64,000 nt of DNA from Pseudomonas shirazensis (GTDB lineage: Bacteria > Pseudomonadota > Gammaproteobacteria > Pseudomonadales > Pseudomonadaceae): positions 2,059,001-2,123,000 of the forward strand of contig NZ_JABWRD020000001.1 in NCBI RefSeq assembly GCF_014268785.2, given 5' to 3'. Each line of letters starts with the position of its first letter. Position 1 is the first letter of the stretch. A program made the position numbers and the translations under genes. The notes beneath the pieces are model-generated. The model saw only the letters and a list, made by a program, of their open reading frames with translations, was not told where the DNA came from and made no database searches. Shown here one piece after another: positions 19,026 through 26,972 of this stretch.

Positions 19026-20219
19026 ATGACTTACGACTACTTGATCATCGGCGGCGGCATCGTCGGCCTGGCCACAGCGATGGCACTGCTCGAGCAGCGC
19101 CCCGGCGCTTCGTTGCTGATCGTGGAAAAAGAGGCCAGCCTCGGTCGCCACCAGACAGGCCACAACAGCGGCGTGATCCATGCCGGGATTTACTACGCGC
19201 CTGGCAGTCTCAAGGCCGAGCTGTGCAAACGCGGCGCGCAAGCGACCAAAGACTTCTGCAGCGAACACGGCATCCATTTCCAGGTCTGCGGCAAACTGCT
19301 GGTTGCCTCCAACGAACTGGAGATGCAGCGCATGCAGGCGCTGTATCAGCGCTCGCAGGAAAACGGGTTGAAGGTCGAGCAGCTCGACGCCGCTGAGCTC
19401 AACCGCCGCGAACCCAACATCGCAGGGCTGGGCGCGCTGTTCGTCGATGCCACCGGGATCGTCGATTACCGCCAGGTGTGCCAGGCAATGGCCAAGGTAA
19501 TCGAACGCGCTGGCGGCGAGCTGCGCTTGTCGACCAGCGTCCGCTCGATCAAGGAATACCCCGAGCATGTCGAAGTATGCAGCGACGAGCACCGCTGGCA
19601 GGTGCGCCAGTTGGTGGCCTGCGCGGGTTTGCAGTCCGACCGCCTGGCACGCCTGGCCGGCGTGCGCATCGATCACCAGATCATCCCGTTCCGTGGCGAG
19701 TACTACCGCTTGCCTGCGAGCAAAAGCCAGATCGTCAACCACCTGATCTATCCGATTCCGGATCCGCAACTGCCGTTTCTGGGGGTCCACCTGACCCGCA
19801 TGATCGACGGCAGCGTCACCGTCGGACCAAACGCGGTACTCGGCTTTGCCCGCGAGGATTACCGCAAGTTCGCCCGCAACTGGGCCGATATCGGCGAATT
19901 CGCGCGCTTCCCTGGCTTCTGGAGAACCCTCTGGAACAACCTCGGCTCGGGCACCGCCGAGATGAAGAACTCGCTGTTCAAACGCGGCTATCTGCAGCAG
20001 TGCCGCAAATACTGCCCGTCGCTCGAGGTCGACGACCTGCTGCCCTACGAAGCCGGCATCCGTGCCCAGGCAGTGATGCGTGACGGCAGCCTGGTACATG
20101 ACTTTCTGTTCGCCGAGACACCGCGCATGGTGCATGTCTGCAATGCGCCCTCGCCCGCTGCCACCTCGGCCATCCCCATCGGTCAGATGATCGCCGAAAA
20201 AATCCTCAACGCCCGCTGA
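19026..20219 (+). CDS. lhgO: L-2-hydroxyglutarate oxidase (FAD-dependent)
   Basis: The 397-residue FAD-dependent enzyme belongs to the DAO/L-2-hydroxyglutarate oxidase (YgaF/LhgO) family and oxidises L-2-hydroxyglutarate to 2-oxoglutarate, feeding electrons to the respiratory chain. The N-terminal Rossmann motif DYLIIGGGIVGLATAMALLE binds FAD. RHQTGHNSGVIHAGIYY is the family's substrate/flavin signature, and the C-terminal NAPSPAATSAIPIG closes the flavin site. It starts 66 bases after the regulator terminator, behind a matching operator. An MFS transporter follows after 38 bases and is probably cotranscribed. Confidence 0.93.
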   Translation: MTYDYLIIGGGIVGLATAMALLEQRPGASLLIVEKEASLGRHQTGHNSGVIHAGIYYAPGSLKAELCKRGAQATKDFCSEHGIHFQVCGKLLVASNELEMQRMQALYQRSQENGLKVEQLDAAELNRREPNIAGLGALFVDATGIVDYRQVCQAMAKVIERAGGELRLSTSVRSIKEYPEHVEVCSDEHRWQVRQLVACAGLQSDRLARLAGVRIDHQIIPFRGEYYRLPASKSQIVNHLIYPIPDPQLPFLGVHLTRMIDGSVTVGPNAVLGFAREDYRKFARNWADIGEFARFPGFWRTLWNNLGSGTAEMKNSLFKRGYLQQCRKYCPSLEVDDLLPYEAGIRAQAVMRDGSLVHDFLFAETPRMVHVCNAPSPAATSAIPIGQMIAEKILNAR

Positions 20220-20257
20220 GCTGCACCCCTAACTACAAAGACAATAAGGACCATCAG

Positions 20258-21586
20258 ATGTCGGTACATCAAGCAGCAGTGACCGCAAGTGAAACGCCAG
20301 AACAGACACGCAAACGCCTGCGCAAAGTGGCCGCGGCGACCATTTTCGGCTCGATGCTGGAGTGGTACGACTTTTACCTGTACGCCACCATGGCCGCGAT
20401 CGTCTTCTCGAAGATCTTCTTCGATGCCAGCAACCCTGCCGTAGCATCGCTGCTGGCGTTCTCGACATTCGCCATCGGCTTCATCGCCCGGCCCTTCGGC
20501 GGCGTCCTGTTCGGCTACCTGGGCGACCGGTTCGGACGCAAACACGTACTGGTGATCACCTTTTGCATGATGGGCGTATGCACCGCGCTGATCGGCTTGA
20601 TTCCAAGCTATGCAACGATCGGCGTATGGGCGCCGATCCTGCTGGTGGTGATCCGGATCATTCAAGGCCTGGGTGCGGGCGCAGAGCTGTCGGGGGCGGC
20701 CGTTACTTCCTATGAACATGCCAGCGAAGGCAAGCGCGGCAGCCAAGGCGCCTGGCCGGCACTGGGCTTGAATCTGGGCCTGCTGCTGTCGTCGCTGACC
20801 GTCTACCTGCTGACCATGAATGGCAATGACTTCCTGCTCGCCGGTGGCTGGCGCATACCGTTCATTGCCAGCATCGTGCTGGTGGCCGTGGGCCTGTGGG
20901 TGCGCAAGAGCATTCCGGAAACCCCAGACTTCAAGGAACTCGATCGCTCCGACGCCAAGCCGCAGATATCACCGCTGAAACTGCTGTTCAAAAATGACCT
21001 GAAAGGCCTCGCCGTGGTGTTCTTCGTCGCCATCGGCTACAACGCCCTGAGCTACATCTTCAAGACGTTCTCGCTGGCCTACCTGACCCAGTTCAAGGGT
21101 GTAGAGGCGCACGTTACGTCGCTGTCGGTGACCATCGCCAGCCTGGTTGCGATCTTTGCCGTGCCGTTCTTCGGTTGGCTGTGCGACCGTTGGAGCAGCA
21201 AGACCGTGCTGATGCTGGGTGGCGTGCTGTCTGCCCTGTTCGCCTACCCATTCCTGCAGTTGCTGAGCACCGGCGAGCCGAGCATGATCTACCTGGCGAT
21301 CGGGATCGGCACCGGGATTCTGGCACCGATGATGTTTGCCCCGCAGGGCTCGTTCCTCAGCCGCCAGTTCCCGACCCAGACCCGCTCATCCGGGTTTGGC
21401 ACGGGCCGCGAAGTCGGTACCGCCGTGGCCGGCGGGCTGGCGCCGTTGGGCGGGCTGGCCCTGGTGGCCAGCTCGGCGACGCATTCCACCGACGGCGTCG
21501 CGCTGATGCTGACCATTGCCGGGATACTGGTAGTGGTGTTTGCATTCTTTGATCAAGGCCGCAAGCACTCCAGCTCGAAAAACTGA
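20258..21586 (+). CDS. MFS transporter, metabolite:H+ symporter (MHS) family
   Basis: The 442-residue inner-membrane protein has about 12 hydrophobic helices. The N-terminus IFGSMLEWYDFYLYATMAA and the loop GYLGDRFGRKHVLV are typical of the MHS branch (ShiA, ProP, KgtP, citrate carriers) of the major facilitator superfamily; the acidic and arginine residues of the loop 2-3 motif are intact. AAGGA precedes the ATG. Coupled to the oxidase gene, it may import L-2-hydroxyglutarate or a related carboxylate, but the substrate is inferred from context only. The 196 bases after the gene contain a loose GCCCTGTT/AACAGGGC repeat and no supported gene. Confidence 0.88.
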   Translation: MSVHQAAVTASETPEQTRKRLRKVAAATIFGSMLEWYDFYLYATMAAIVFSKIFFDASNPAVASLLAFSTFAIGFIARPFGGVLFGYLGDRFGRKHVLVITFCMMGVCTALIGLIPSYATIGVWAPILLVVIRIIQGLGAGAELSGAAVTSYEHASEGKRGSQGAWPALGLNLGLLLSSLTVYLLTMNGNDFLLAGGWRIPFIASIVLVAVGLWVRKSIPETPDFKELDRSDAKPQISPLKLLFKNDLKGLAVVFFVAIGYNALSYIFKTFSLAYLTQFKGVEAHVTSLSVTIASLVAIFAVPFFGWLCDRWSSKTVLMLGGVLSALFAYPFLQLLSTGEPSMIYLAIGIGTGILAPMMFAPQGSFLSRQFPTQTRSSGFGTGREVGTAVAGGLAPLGGLALVASSATHSTDGVALMLTIAGILVVVFAFFDQGRKHSSSKN

Positions 21587-21782
21587 CGGCCGCCCAGCGC
21601 CACCGCCCTGTTGGCGACCTCACCGCAAACAGGGCAGTGGCCCGTGACGCCCAACAGCCTGTGCCAGCGATAAATTTCGCCTCTGCCATTGGTCCTCACC
21701 ACCCCGGATGGATTAAAGTAGCAGGCCCTGCCCGGGCTGCCTGCTGGCAACGTCCCCGGCCCCTCTCCAGGAACCGTCGCCG

Positions 21783-22742
21783 ATGGAACACCGTGAAGCG
21801 CTGAACGCGCTACGCACCTTTCTTTCCTCCCAGATCCTGGGTCAGGAAAAACTGGTCGAACGCCTGCTGATCGTCCTCCTGGCCGACGGCCACATGCTGG
21901 TCGAAGGCGCCCCGGGGCTGGCCAAGACCAAGGCGATCAAGGAGCTGGCCGAGGGCGTCGAGGCGCAGTTCCACCGCATCCAGTTCACCCCCGACCTACT
22001 CCCTGCCGACATCACCGGCACCGAAATCTACCGCCCGGAAACCGGCAGCTTCGTCTTCCAGCAAGGGCCGATCTTCCACAACCTGGTACTGGCCGACGAA
22101 ATCAACCGTGCCCCGGCCAAGGTCCAGTCAGCGCTGCTCGAAGCCATGGCCGAGCGCCAGGTCAGTGTCGGCCGCAGCACCTACGACCTGTCGCCGCTGT
22201 TTCTGGTGATGGCCACGCAGAACCCGATCGAGCAGGAAGGCACCTACCCGCTGCCCGAAGCTCAGCTCGACCGCTTCTTGATGCACGTCAAGATGGGCTT
22301 CCCCGACGCGGCAGTCGAACGGCGCATTCTGCAGCAGGCCCGCGGCGAGGCGCTGAACGGCGAGACCAAACCCGAGCGGCGGGTCAGCCAGCAGGCGATT
22401 TTTGCTGCGCGCAAGGAAATCCTCGGCTTGTATATGGCCGATGCAGTGGAGGAATACCTGGTGCAACTGGTGATGGCCACGCGCACCCCGGCCAAGTTCG
22501 ACAGCGACCTGGCCGACTGGATCGCCTACGGCGCCAGCCCGCGTGGATCGATCGCGCTTGACCGTTGCGCCCGCGCGCACGCCTGGCTGGCCGGGCGCGA
22601 CTTCGTCAGCCCCGAGGATATCCAGGCAGTGCTGTTCGATGTGCTGCGCCACAGGGTGATCCTGTCGTTCGAGGCGGAAGCGGCCGGGGTCGATCAGGAC
22701 CGCGTGGTCCAGCGTATCCTCGACGTCGTCGCAGTCGCCTGA
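21783..22742 (+). CDS. MoxR-family AAA+ ATPase
   Basis: The 319-residue ATPase has a Walker A-like GAPGLAKTKAIKELA, a Walker B in LVLADEINRAPAKVQSALLEAM, and the sensor-1 region VMATQNPIEQEGTYPLPEAQLDRF. These are hallmarks of the MoxR subfamily (MRP branch). Such ATPases act as chaperones for VWA-domain partners. Here it heads a compact six-gene operon (DUF58, DUF4381, two VWA proteins, BatD-like) that ends at 28606. The Walker A lysine is present (AKT), so ATP binding is expected. Confidence 0.95.
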   Translation: MEHREALNALRTFLSSQILGQEKLVERLLIVLLADGHMLVEGAPGLAKTKAIKELAEGVEAQFHRIQFTPDLLPADITGTEIYRPETGSFVFQQGPIFHNLVLADEINRAPAKVQSALLEAMAERQVSVGRSTYDLSPLFLVMATQNPIEQEGTYPLPEAQLDRFLMHVKMGFPDAAVERRILQQARGEALNGETKPERRVSQQAIFAARKEILGLYMADAVEEYLVQLVMATRTPAKFDSDLADWIAYGASPRGSIALDRCARAHAWLAGRDFVSPEDIQAVLFDVLRHRVILSFEAEAAGVDQDRVVQRILDVVAVA

Positions 22743-22746
22743 AGCC

Positions 22747-23691
22747 ATGCCTGCCGCCCCGTTGGCCGAACCCGGTATCCGTACCAATCTCAGCGAGCTG
22801 ATCGACATGCGCCACCGCGTGCGTGAGATTCAGCTGTTCTCGCGGCCCGGCCAGCGCAGCCCGCTGGTGGGCCTGCACCTGTCGAAGCTGCGCGGGCGTG
22901 GAGTAGATTTCGACCAGGTGCGGGTCTACCAGGCCGGCGACGACGTGCGCAACATCGACTGGCGGGTGACCGCGCGCACCCAGGAGCCGCACACCAAGCT
23001 GTTCCATGAAGAGCGCGAGCGGCCGATCTTCATCATGGTCGAGCAGAGCCAGCGCTTGTTCTTCAGCTCCGGGCTGACCTTCAAATCGGTGCTGGCCGCT
23101 CAGGCGGCGGCGCTGTTCGGTTGGGCGGCACTGGGCCACAACGACCGCATCGGCGGGCTGGTGTTCGGCGATAACGAGCACTATGAAGTCAAGCCAAGGC
23201 GCAGCAAGCAAAGCCTGTTGCAGCTGCTCAACCGCCTGGCCAAGGTCAATCAGTCACTGCACCCCGAGGCCGTGCCTCAGGCCGACAGCCTGTCGCTGGC
23301 CCTGCGCCGGGCGCGCGAAGTGCTGCGCCCGGGCAGCCTGGCCATCGTCATCTGCGATGAGCGCGCCCTCAGCGAAGGCATCGAGCAGCACCTGTCGATG
23401 CTCTCACGCCATTGCGATGTGCTGCTGATGCCGGTTTCCGACCCACTCGATCATGCCCTGCCTGCCGCCGGCCTGCTGCGCTTCGGCCAACGCGGCGCGC
23501 AGTTGGAGCTGGATACCCTCGACAGCAATCTGCGCCAGGCCTACCGCCAGCAAGCCGAAGCGCGGATCGAGCGTTGGGAGCTGCTGGCGCAGAAGCTGCG
23601 TGTGGTGCTGATGCCGCTGAGCACCCAGAGCGAGATGGTCGAGCAACTGCGTGAATACCTCAACGCGCAGCGCCCGGGGCACCGCAAGTGA
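22747..23691 (+). CDS. DUF58 domain-containing protein
   Basis: The 314-residue protein carries the DUF58 core: RGRGVDFDQVRVYQAGDDVRNIDWRVTAR (landmarks GRGVDFDQVR and DDVRNIDWR) followed by a divergent VWA-like fold (IFIMVEQSQRLFFSSG, where the metal site appears as E-S-S rather than D-x-S-x-S). No membrane helix is evident. DUF58 proteins nearly always sit after MoxR ATPases and are thought to be their substrates. The start is 4 bases after the MoxR stop, and the end overlaps the next gene by 4 bases. Confidence 0.92.
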   Translation: MPAAPLAEPGIRTNLSELIDMRHRVREIQLFSRPGQRSPLVGLHLSKLRGRGVDFDQVRVYQAGDDVRNIDWRVTARTQEPHTKLFHEERERPIFIMVEQSQRLFFSSGLTFKSVLAAQAAALFGWAALGHNDRIGGLVFGDNEHYEVKPRRSKQSLLQLLNRLAKVNQSLHPEAVPQADSLSLALRRAREVLRPGSLAIVICDERALSEGIEQHLSMLSRHCDVLLMPVSDPLDHALPAAGLLRFGQRGAQLELDTLDSNLRQAYRQQAEARIERWELLAQKLRVVLMPLSTQSEMVEQLREYLNAQRPGHRK

Positions 23692-24182
23692 ACCCGCTGG
23701 ACGAGCTGCAGCCGTTGCTGGCGCCGCCAGCGATCAGCCTATGGCCACCGGCGCCCGGCTGGTGGCTGCTGCTGGCACTGCTGCCGGTGCTCGCCTGGGG
23801 CCTGTGGCGACAGCGCCACTGGCGCCCGGGCAAGCGCCGCGTAGTGCGCGCCGAACTGCCGCTTGACCCGGTCCGCGAAGCAGCCCTGGCCGAACTCGCG
23901 CGCCTGCCGCGCCCCTACGACGGCGCGCCGGCCGGTGCCTGGCTGCAGCAGATCAACGCGCTGCTCAAACGCCTGTGCCGCAACCATTATCCGGGCGCTA
24001 ACAGCCATACCCTGAGTGGCCGGCAGTGGCTGGCGTTTCTCGACAACCGCTGCCCGGCGGCAGGCTTGACCCGCTGGATGGTGCTGGTCGAAGGCACCTA
24101 CAAGCCCGAGTGCAAGCTCGACGACAAAGCCATCGTTGGCCTCAGCCAGGCGGTCGAAACCTGGATTCGCAAGCATGTTTGA
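23688..24182 (+). CDS. DUF4381 domain-containing membrane protein
   Basis: The 164-residue protein has one membrane segment (about residues 22-38, GWWLLLALLPVLAWGLW) and a cytoplasmic helical domain with LPRPYDGAPAGAWLQQINALLKRLCR and GRQWLAFLD, matching DUF4381. The start is a GTG overlapping the DUF58 stop in a GTGA arrangement. It overlaps the next VWA gene by 8 bases. Its role is unknown beyond membership in the MoxR-VWA operon. Confidence 0.88.
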   Translation: MNPLDELQPLLAPPAISLWPPAPGWWLLLALLPVLAWGLWRQRHWRPGKRRVVRAELPLDPVREAALAELARLPRPYDGAPAGAWLQQINALLKRLCRNHYPGANSHTLSGRQWLAFLDNRCPAAGLTRWMVLVEGTYKPECKLDDKAIVGLSQAVETWIRKHV

Positions 24183-25251
24183 ACTGGCCTGGCCGTGGAT
24201 CTTCGTGCTGCTGCCGCTGCCGTGGCTGGCGCGGCTGGTGCTGCCGGCTGCCGACAGCGGCGAGCCGGTGCTCAAGGTCGGCTTCATGAACGAACTCGAA
24301 GGCCTGGCCGGGCGCCGTGCCCGTCTCAATCTGCCCACTTGGCGCCAGCAGGCGCCGTTCGTGCTGATCTGGCTGCTGCTGCTGTTGGCAGCGGCGCGGC
24401 CGCAGTGGCTGGGCGAACCGGTACCGGTGGAAGCCAGCGGTCGCGACCTGCTGGTGGCCGTTGATGTGTCCGGCTCGATGGACTTCCCCGACATGCAGTG
24501 GCAGAACGACGAAATCAGCCGGCTGGACCTGGTCAAGGCGCTGATGGGCGACTTTCTCCAGAATCGCCAGGGCGACCGGGTCGGCTTGATCCTGTTCGGC
24601 AGCGAGGCCTACCTGCAAGCGCCGCTGACCTTCGACCGACGTACCGTGCGCACCTTCCTCGACGAAGCGCAGATCGGCATCGCCGGCAAAAATACCGCCA
24701 TCGGCGACGCCATTGGCCTGGCCGTCAAGCGCCTGCGCCAACGCCCGGCGCAGAGCCGGGTGCTGGTGCTGATCACCGACGGCGCCAACAACGGCGGGCA
24801 GATTCATCCGCTGACCGCGGCCCGCCTGGCGGCCCAGGAGAACGTGCGCATCTATACCATCGGCATTGGTGCCAACCCCGAAGCCAGCGGCACCCCCGGT
24901 TTACTCGGCCTCAACCCAAGCCTGGACCTGGACGAAGCGTCGCTGCGCGAAATCGCCGACATCACCCACGGCAAATACTTCCGCGCCCATGATGGTGCTG
25001 AACTGGATGCCATCGGCGACAGCCTCGATCAGCTTGAACCGGTCGCTCAGCAACCGACCCAGACCCGCACCGCGAAAGAACTCTACGCCTGGCCGCTGGC
25101 TCTGGTGCTGCTGCTCAGCGTGTTGTTGGTGATTACCACGCTGTGGCCAGACAACCTGCTGCAGCGCGCCCTGCGCCGGCCACGTTTTCTACAACCGCAC
25201 CCCGAATGGCGCCAGCGCCTCAAGCGTCTGCGCCTGCGGAGGCGGCGATGA
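24175..25251 (+). CDS. VWA-domain membrane protein (BatA-like)
   Basis: The 358-residue protein has two N-terminal hydrophobic segments (about 3-22 and 58-78), a von Willebrand A domain (about 95-290) and a C-terminal membrane helix (WPLALVLLLSVLLVITTLW). The metal-ion adhesion site is complete: DVSGSMD (DxSxS), a Thr in the LTFDRRTVRTFL region and LITDGANNGG. It matches BatA of the Bacteroides aerotolerance-type operons. The ATG at 24175 lies inside the end of the DUF4381 gene; the frame opens 39 bases earlier but lacks support. In Pseudomonas this conserved operon is presumed to act in envelope maintenance; the mechanism is not known. Confidence 0.92.
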   Translation: MFELAWPWIFVLLPLPWLARLVLPAADSGEPVLKVGFMNELEGLAGRRARLNLPTWRQQAPFVLIWLLLLLAAARPQWLGEPVPVEASGRDLLVAVDVSGSMDFPDMQWQNDEISRLDLVKALMGDFLQNRQGDRVGLILFGSEAYLQAPLTFDRRTVRTFLDEAQIGIAGKNTAIGDAIGLAVKRLRQRPAQSRVLVLITDGANNGGQIHPLTAARLAAQENVRIYTIGIGANPEASGTPGLLGLNPSLDLDEASLREIADITHGKYFRAHDGAELDAIGDSLDQLEPVAQQPTQTRTAKELYAWPLALVLLLSVLLVITTLWPDNLLQRALRRPRFLQPHPEWRQRLKRLRLRRRR

Positions 25252-26972
25252 TCGATCTGTGGCCCCAATGGCTGCGCCCGCTGTGGTTGCTGGCCGTGCC
25301 GCTGCTCGTCTGGCTGCTGTTCAAGCTGTGGCATCGGCGCAAGCGCGCGGGCCGCTGGCAGATGATTCTGCCGGCGCAGTTTCATGCGGTATTGCTCGGT
25401 GGCGGCAGTGGCAGCAACAGCAAGCTGCCATGGATCGCCCTCGGCGGCGCTTGGCTACTGATCGTACTGGCCCTGCTCGGCAGCAGCTGGCAACGCGTCG
25501 AGGAAACCCGCCAGCGCCCGGCCGACCCGCTGGTGATCATGCTCGAGCTGACCCCGCAGATGCTCGCCGAGGACAGCACGCCGAATCGCCTCGAACAGGC
25601 CCGACGCAAGATCCTCGATCTGCTCGAGCACCGCCGCGACAGCCAGACCGCGCTGGTGGTTTACGCCGGCAGTGCGCACACGCTGGTGCCGCTGTCGGAT
25701 GACCTTGGCACCACGCGTAACCTGCTGGAAGCGATCGATCCGTCGATCATGCCGCAACCCGGCCAACGCGCCGACCTCGCCGTGCAAAAGGGGCTGGCCC
25801 TGCTCGCCCAGAGCGGCCTCGGCCAAGGCCGCCTGCTATTGATCGGCTCATCCCTGAGCAACAGTGAACGCGATGGCATTCTGCGTGCCCTGGGCCGGCA
25901 AGGACCAAACCTGTTGATGCTCGGCATCGGCAGCAGCGAAGGCGCGCCGGTCCGCCAGGCCAACGGTGAGTTCCTCAAGGATGAGCAAGGCGCAATCCTC
26001 TTGCCACGACTGGACAGCGCCAGCCTCAAGGCTTTCATCAGCAGCACCGGTGGCCGCTACCGCCACGCCCGCATCGACGACCTCGACCTGCGCGGCCTGG
26101 GCCTGTACGACAATCCACGCGCCCTGCGCAGCGACGGTCAGACCGTGCAACTGGACAGCTGGGCTGATCAGGGTTACTGGTTGCTGCTGCCGCTGCTGCT
26201 GTTGGCCGCCTGCGCCGGGCGGCGTGGCTGGCTGTTCTGCCTGCCGCTGCTGTTCTCCCTGCCGCAGCCCAGCCAAGCCTTTGAATTCAACGACCTGTGG
26301 CTGCGCCCCGACCAGCAAGGCCAGCGCCTGCTGGAACAGCAGCGCCCCGCCGCTGCCGCGCGCCACTTCGAAGACCCGCAATGGCGCGGCATGGCCCTGT
26401 ACCAGGCCGGCGACTATGAAGGCGCGGCCAAGGCCTTCGCCCAAGGCAGTTCCGCCGCCGCGCACTACAATCGAGGCAACGCACTGGCTCGCGCCGATCA
26501 GCTGGAAGCCGCCCTGGACGCCTACGAGCAGGCGCTGGAACGGCGCCCGGATCTGCAAGCGGCGCTGGATAACCAGGCGCTGGTCCAGCAATTGTTGCTG
26601 CAGCGCCAGGCCAAGGCCAAAGCCGAGGAGCAGCAAGCCAAGGAAGATGCACAGAGCGCCCCGGGCAAGGACACCGACGGCAACAGCAGCTCTGCCAGCG
26701 ATCAGGCCCCCGGCGATGCCGACCAGCCGCAAGCCAAGGCCGGCCAGGAGCAAGGCGACAACGCCAGCAACACCCCGCCCCCCGCCGGCAATCAGGCAGG
26801 TGACGACGACAACCTAACCCAACCACCGCAACGCCCGGTTTCCACCAGCCTCGATGGCGAACAACGCCAGGCCCTGGAACAGTGGCTGCGGGAGATCCCG
26901 GACAACCCTGCGCAGCTGCTGCGGCGCAAATTCTGGTATGAACAGCAATTGCATCAGGAAACCCCACGATGA
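25248..26972 (+). CDS. VWA plus TPR membrane protein (BatB/BatC-like fusion)
   Basis: The 574-residue protein joins a BatB-like part (N-terminal membrane helices about 10-25 and 58-78, VWA-like domain about 85-290, membrane helices about 305-340) to a BatC-like C-terminal part with tetratricopeptide repeats (YQAGDYEGAAKAFAQGSSAAAHYNRGNALARADQLEAALDAYEQAL region, about 380-450). A low-complexity acidic, Gln/Ala-rich tail follows. The VWA metal site is degenerate: where BatB has D-x-S-x-S, this protein reads MLELTPQMLAEDSTPNRL. It overlaps its neighbours by ATGA on both sides. Confidence 0.9.
   Translation: MIDLWPQWLRPLWLLAVPLLVWLLFKLWHRRKRAGRWQMILPAQFHAVLLGGGSGSNSKLPWIALGGAWLLIVLALLGSSWQRVEETRQRPADPLVIMLELTPQMLAEDSTPNRLEQARRKILDLLEHRRDSQTALVVYAGSAHTLVPLSDDLGTTRNLLEAIDPSIMPQPGQRADLAVQKGLALLAQSGLGQGRLLLIGSSLSNSERDGILRALGRQGPNLLMLGIGSSEGAPVRQANGEFLKDEQGAILLPRLDSASLKAFISSTGGRYRHARIDDLDLRGLGLYDNPRALRSDGQTVQLDSWADQGYWLLLPLLLLAACAGRRGWLFCLPLLFSLPQPSQAFEFNDLWLRPDQQGQRLLEQQRPAAAARHFEDPQWRGMALYQAGDYEGAAKAFAQGSSAAAHYNRGNALARADQLEAALDAYEQALERRPDLQAALDNQALVQQLLLQRQAKAKAEEQQAKEDAQSAPGKDTDGNSSSASDQAPGDADQPQAKAGQEQGDNASNTPPPAGNQAGDDDNLTQPPQRPVSTSLDGEQRQALEQWLREIPDNPAQLLRRKFWYEQQLHQETPR

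Noticed and set aside
21553..21750. Minus-strand ORF with a CPVC motif after the MFS gene
   Set aside because: TTG start without a ribosome site, overlaps the end of the MFS gene, and the single C-x2-C is not enough to support a zinc protein.
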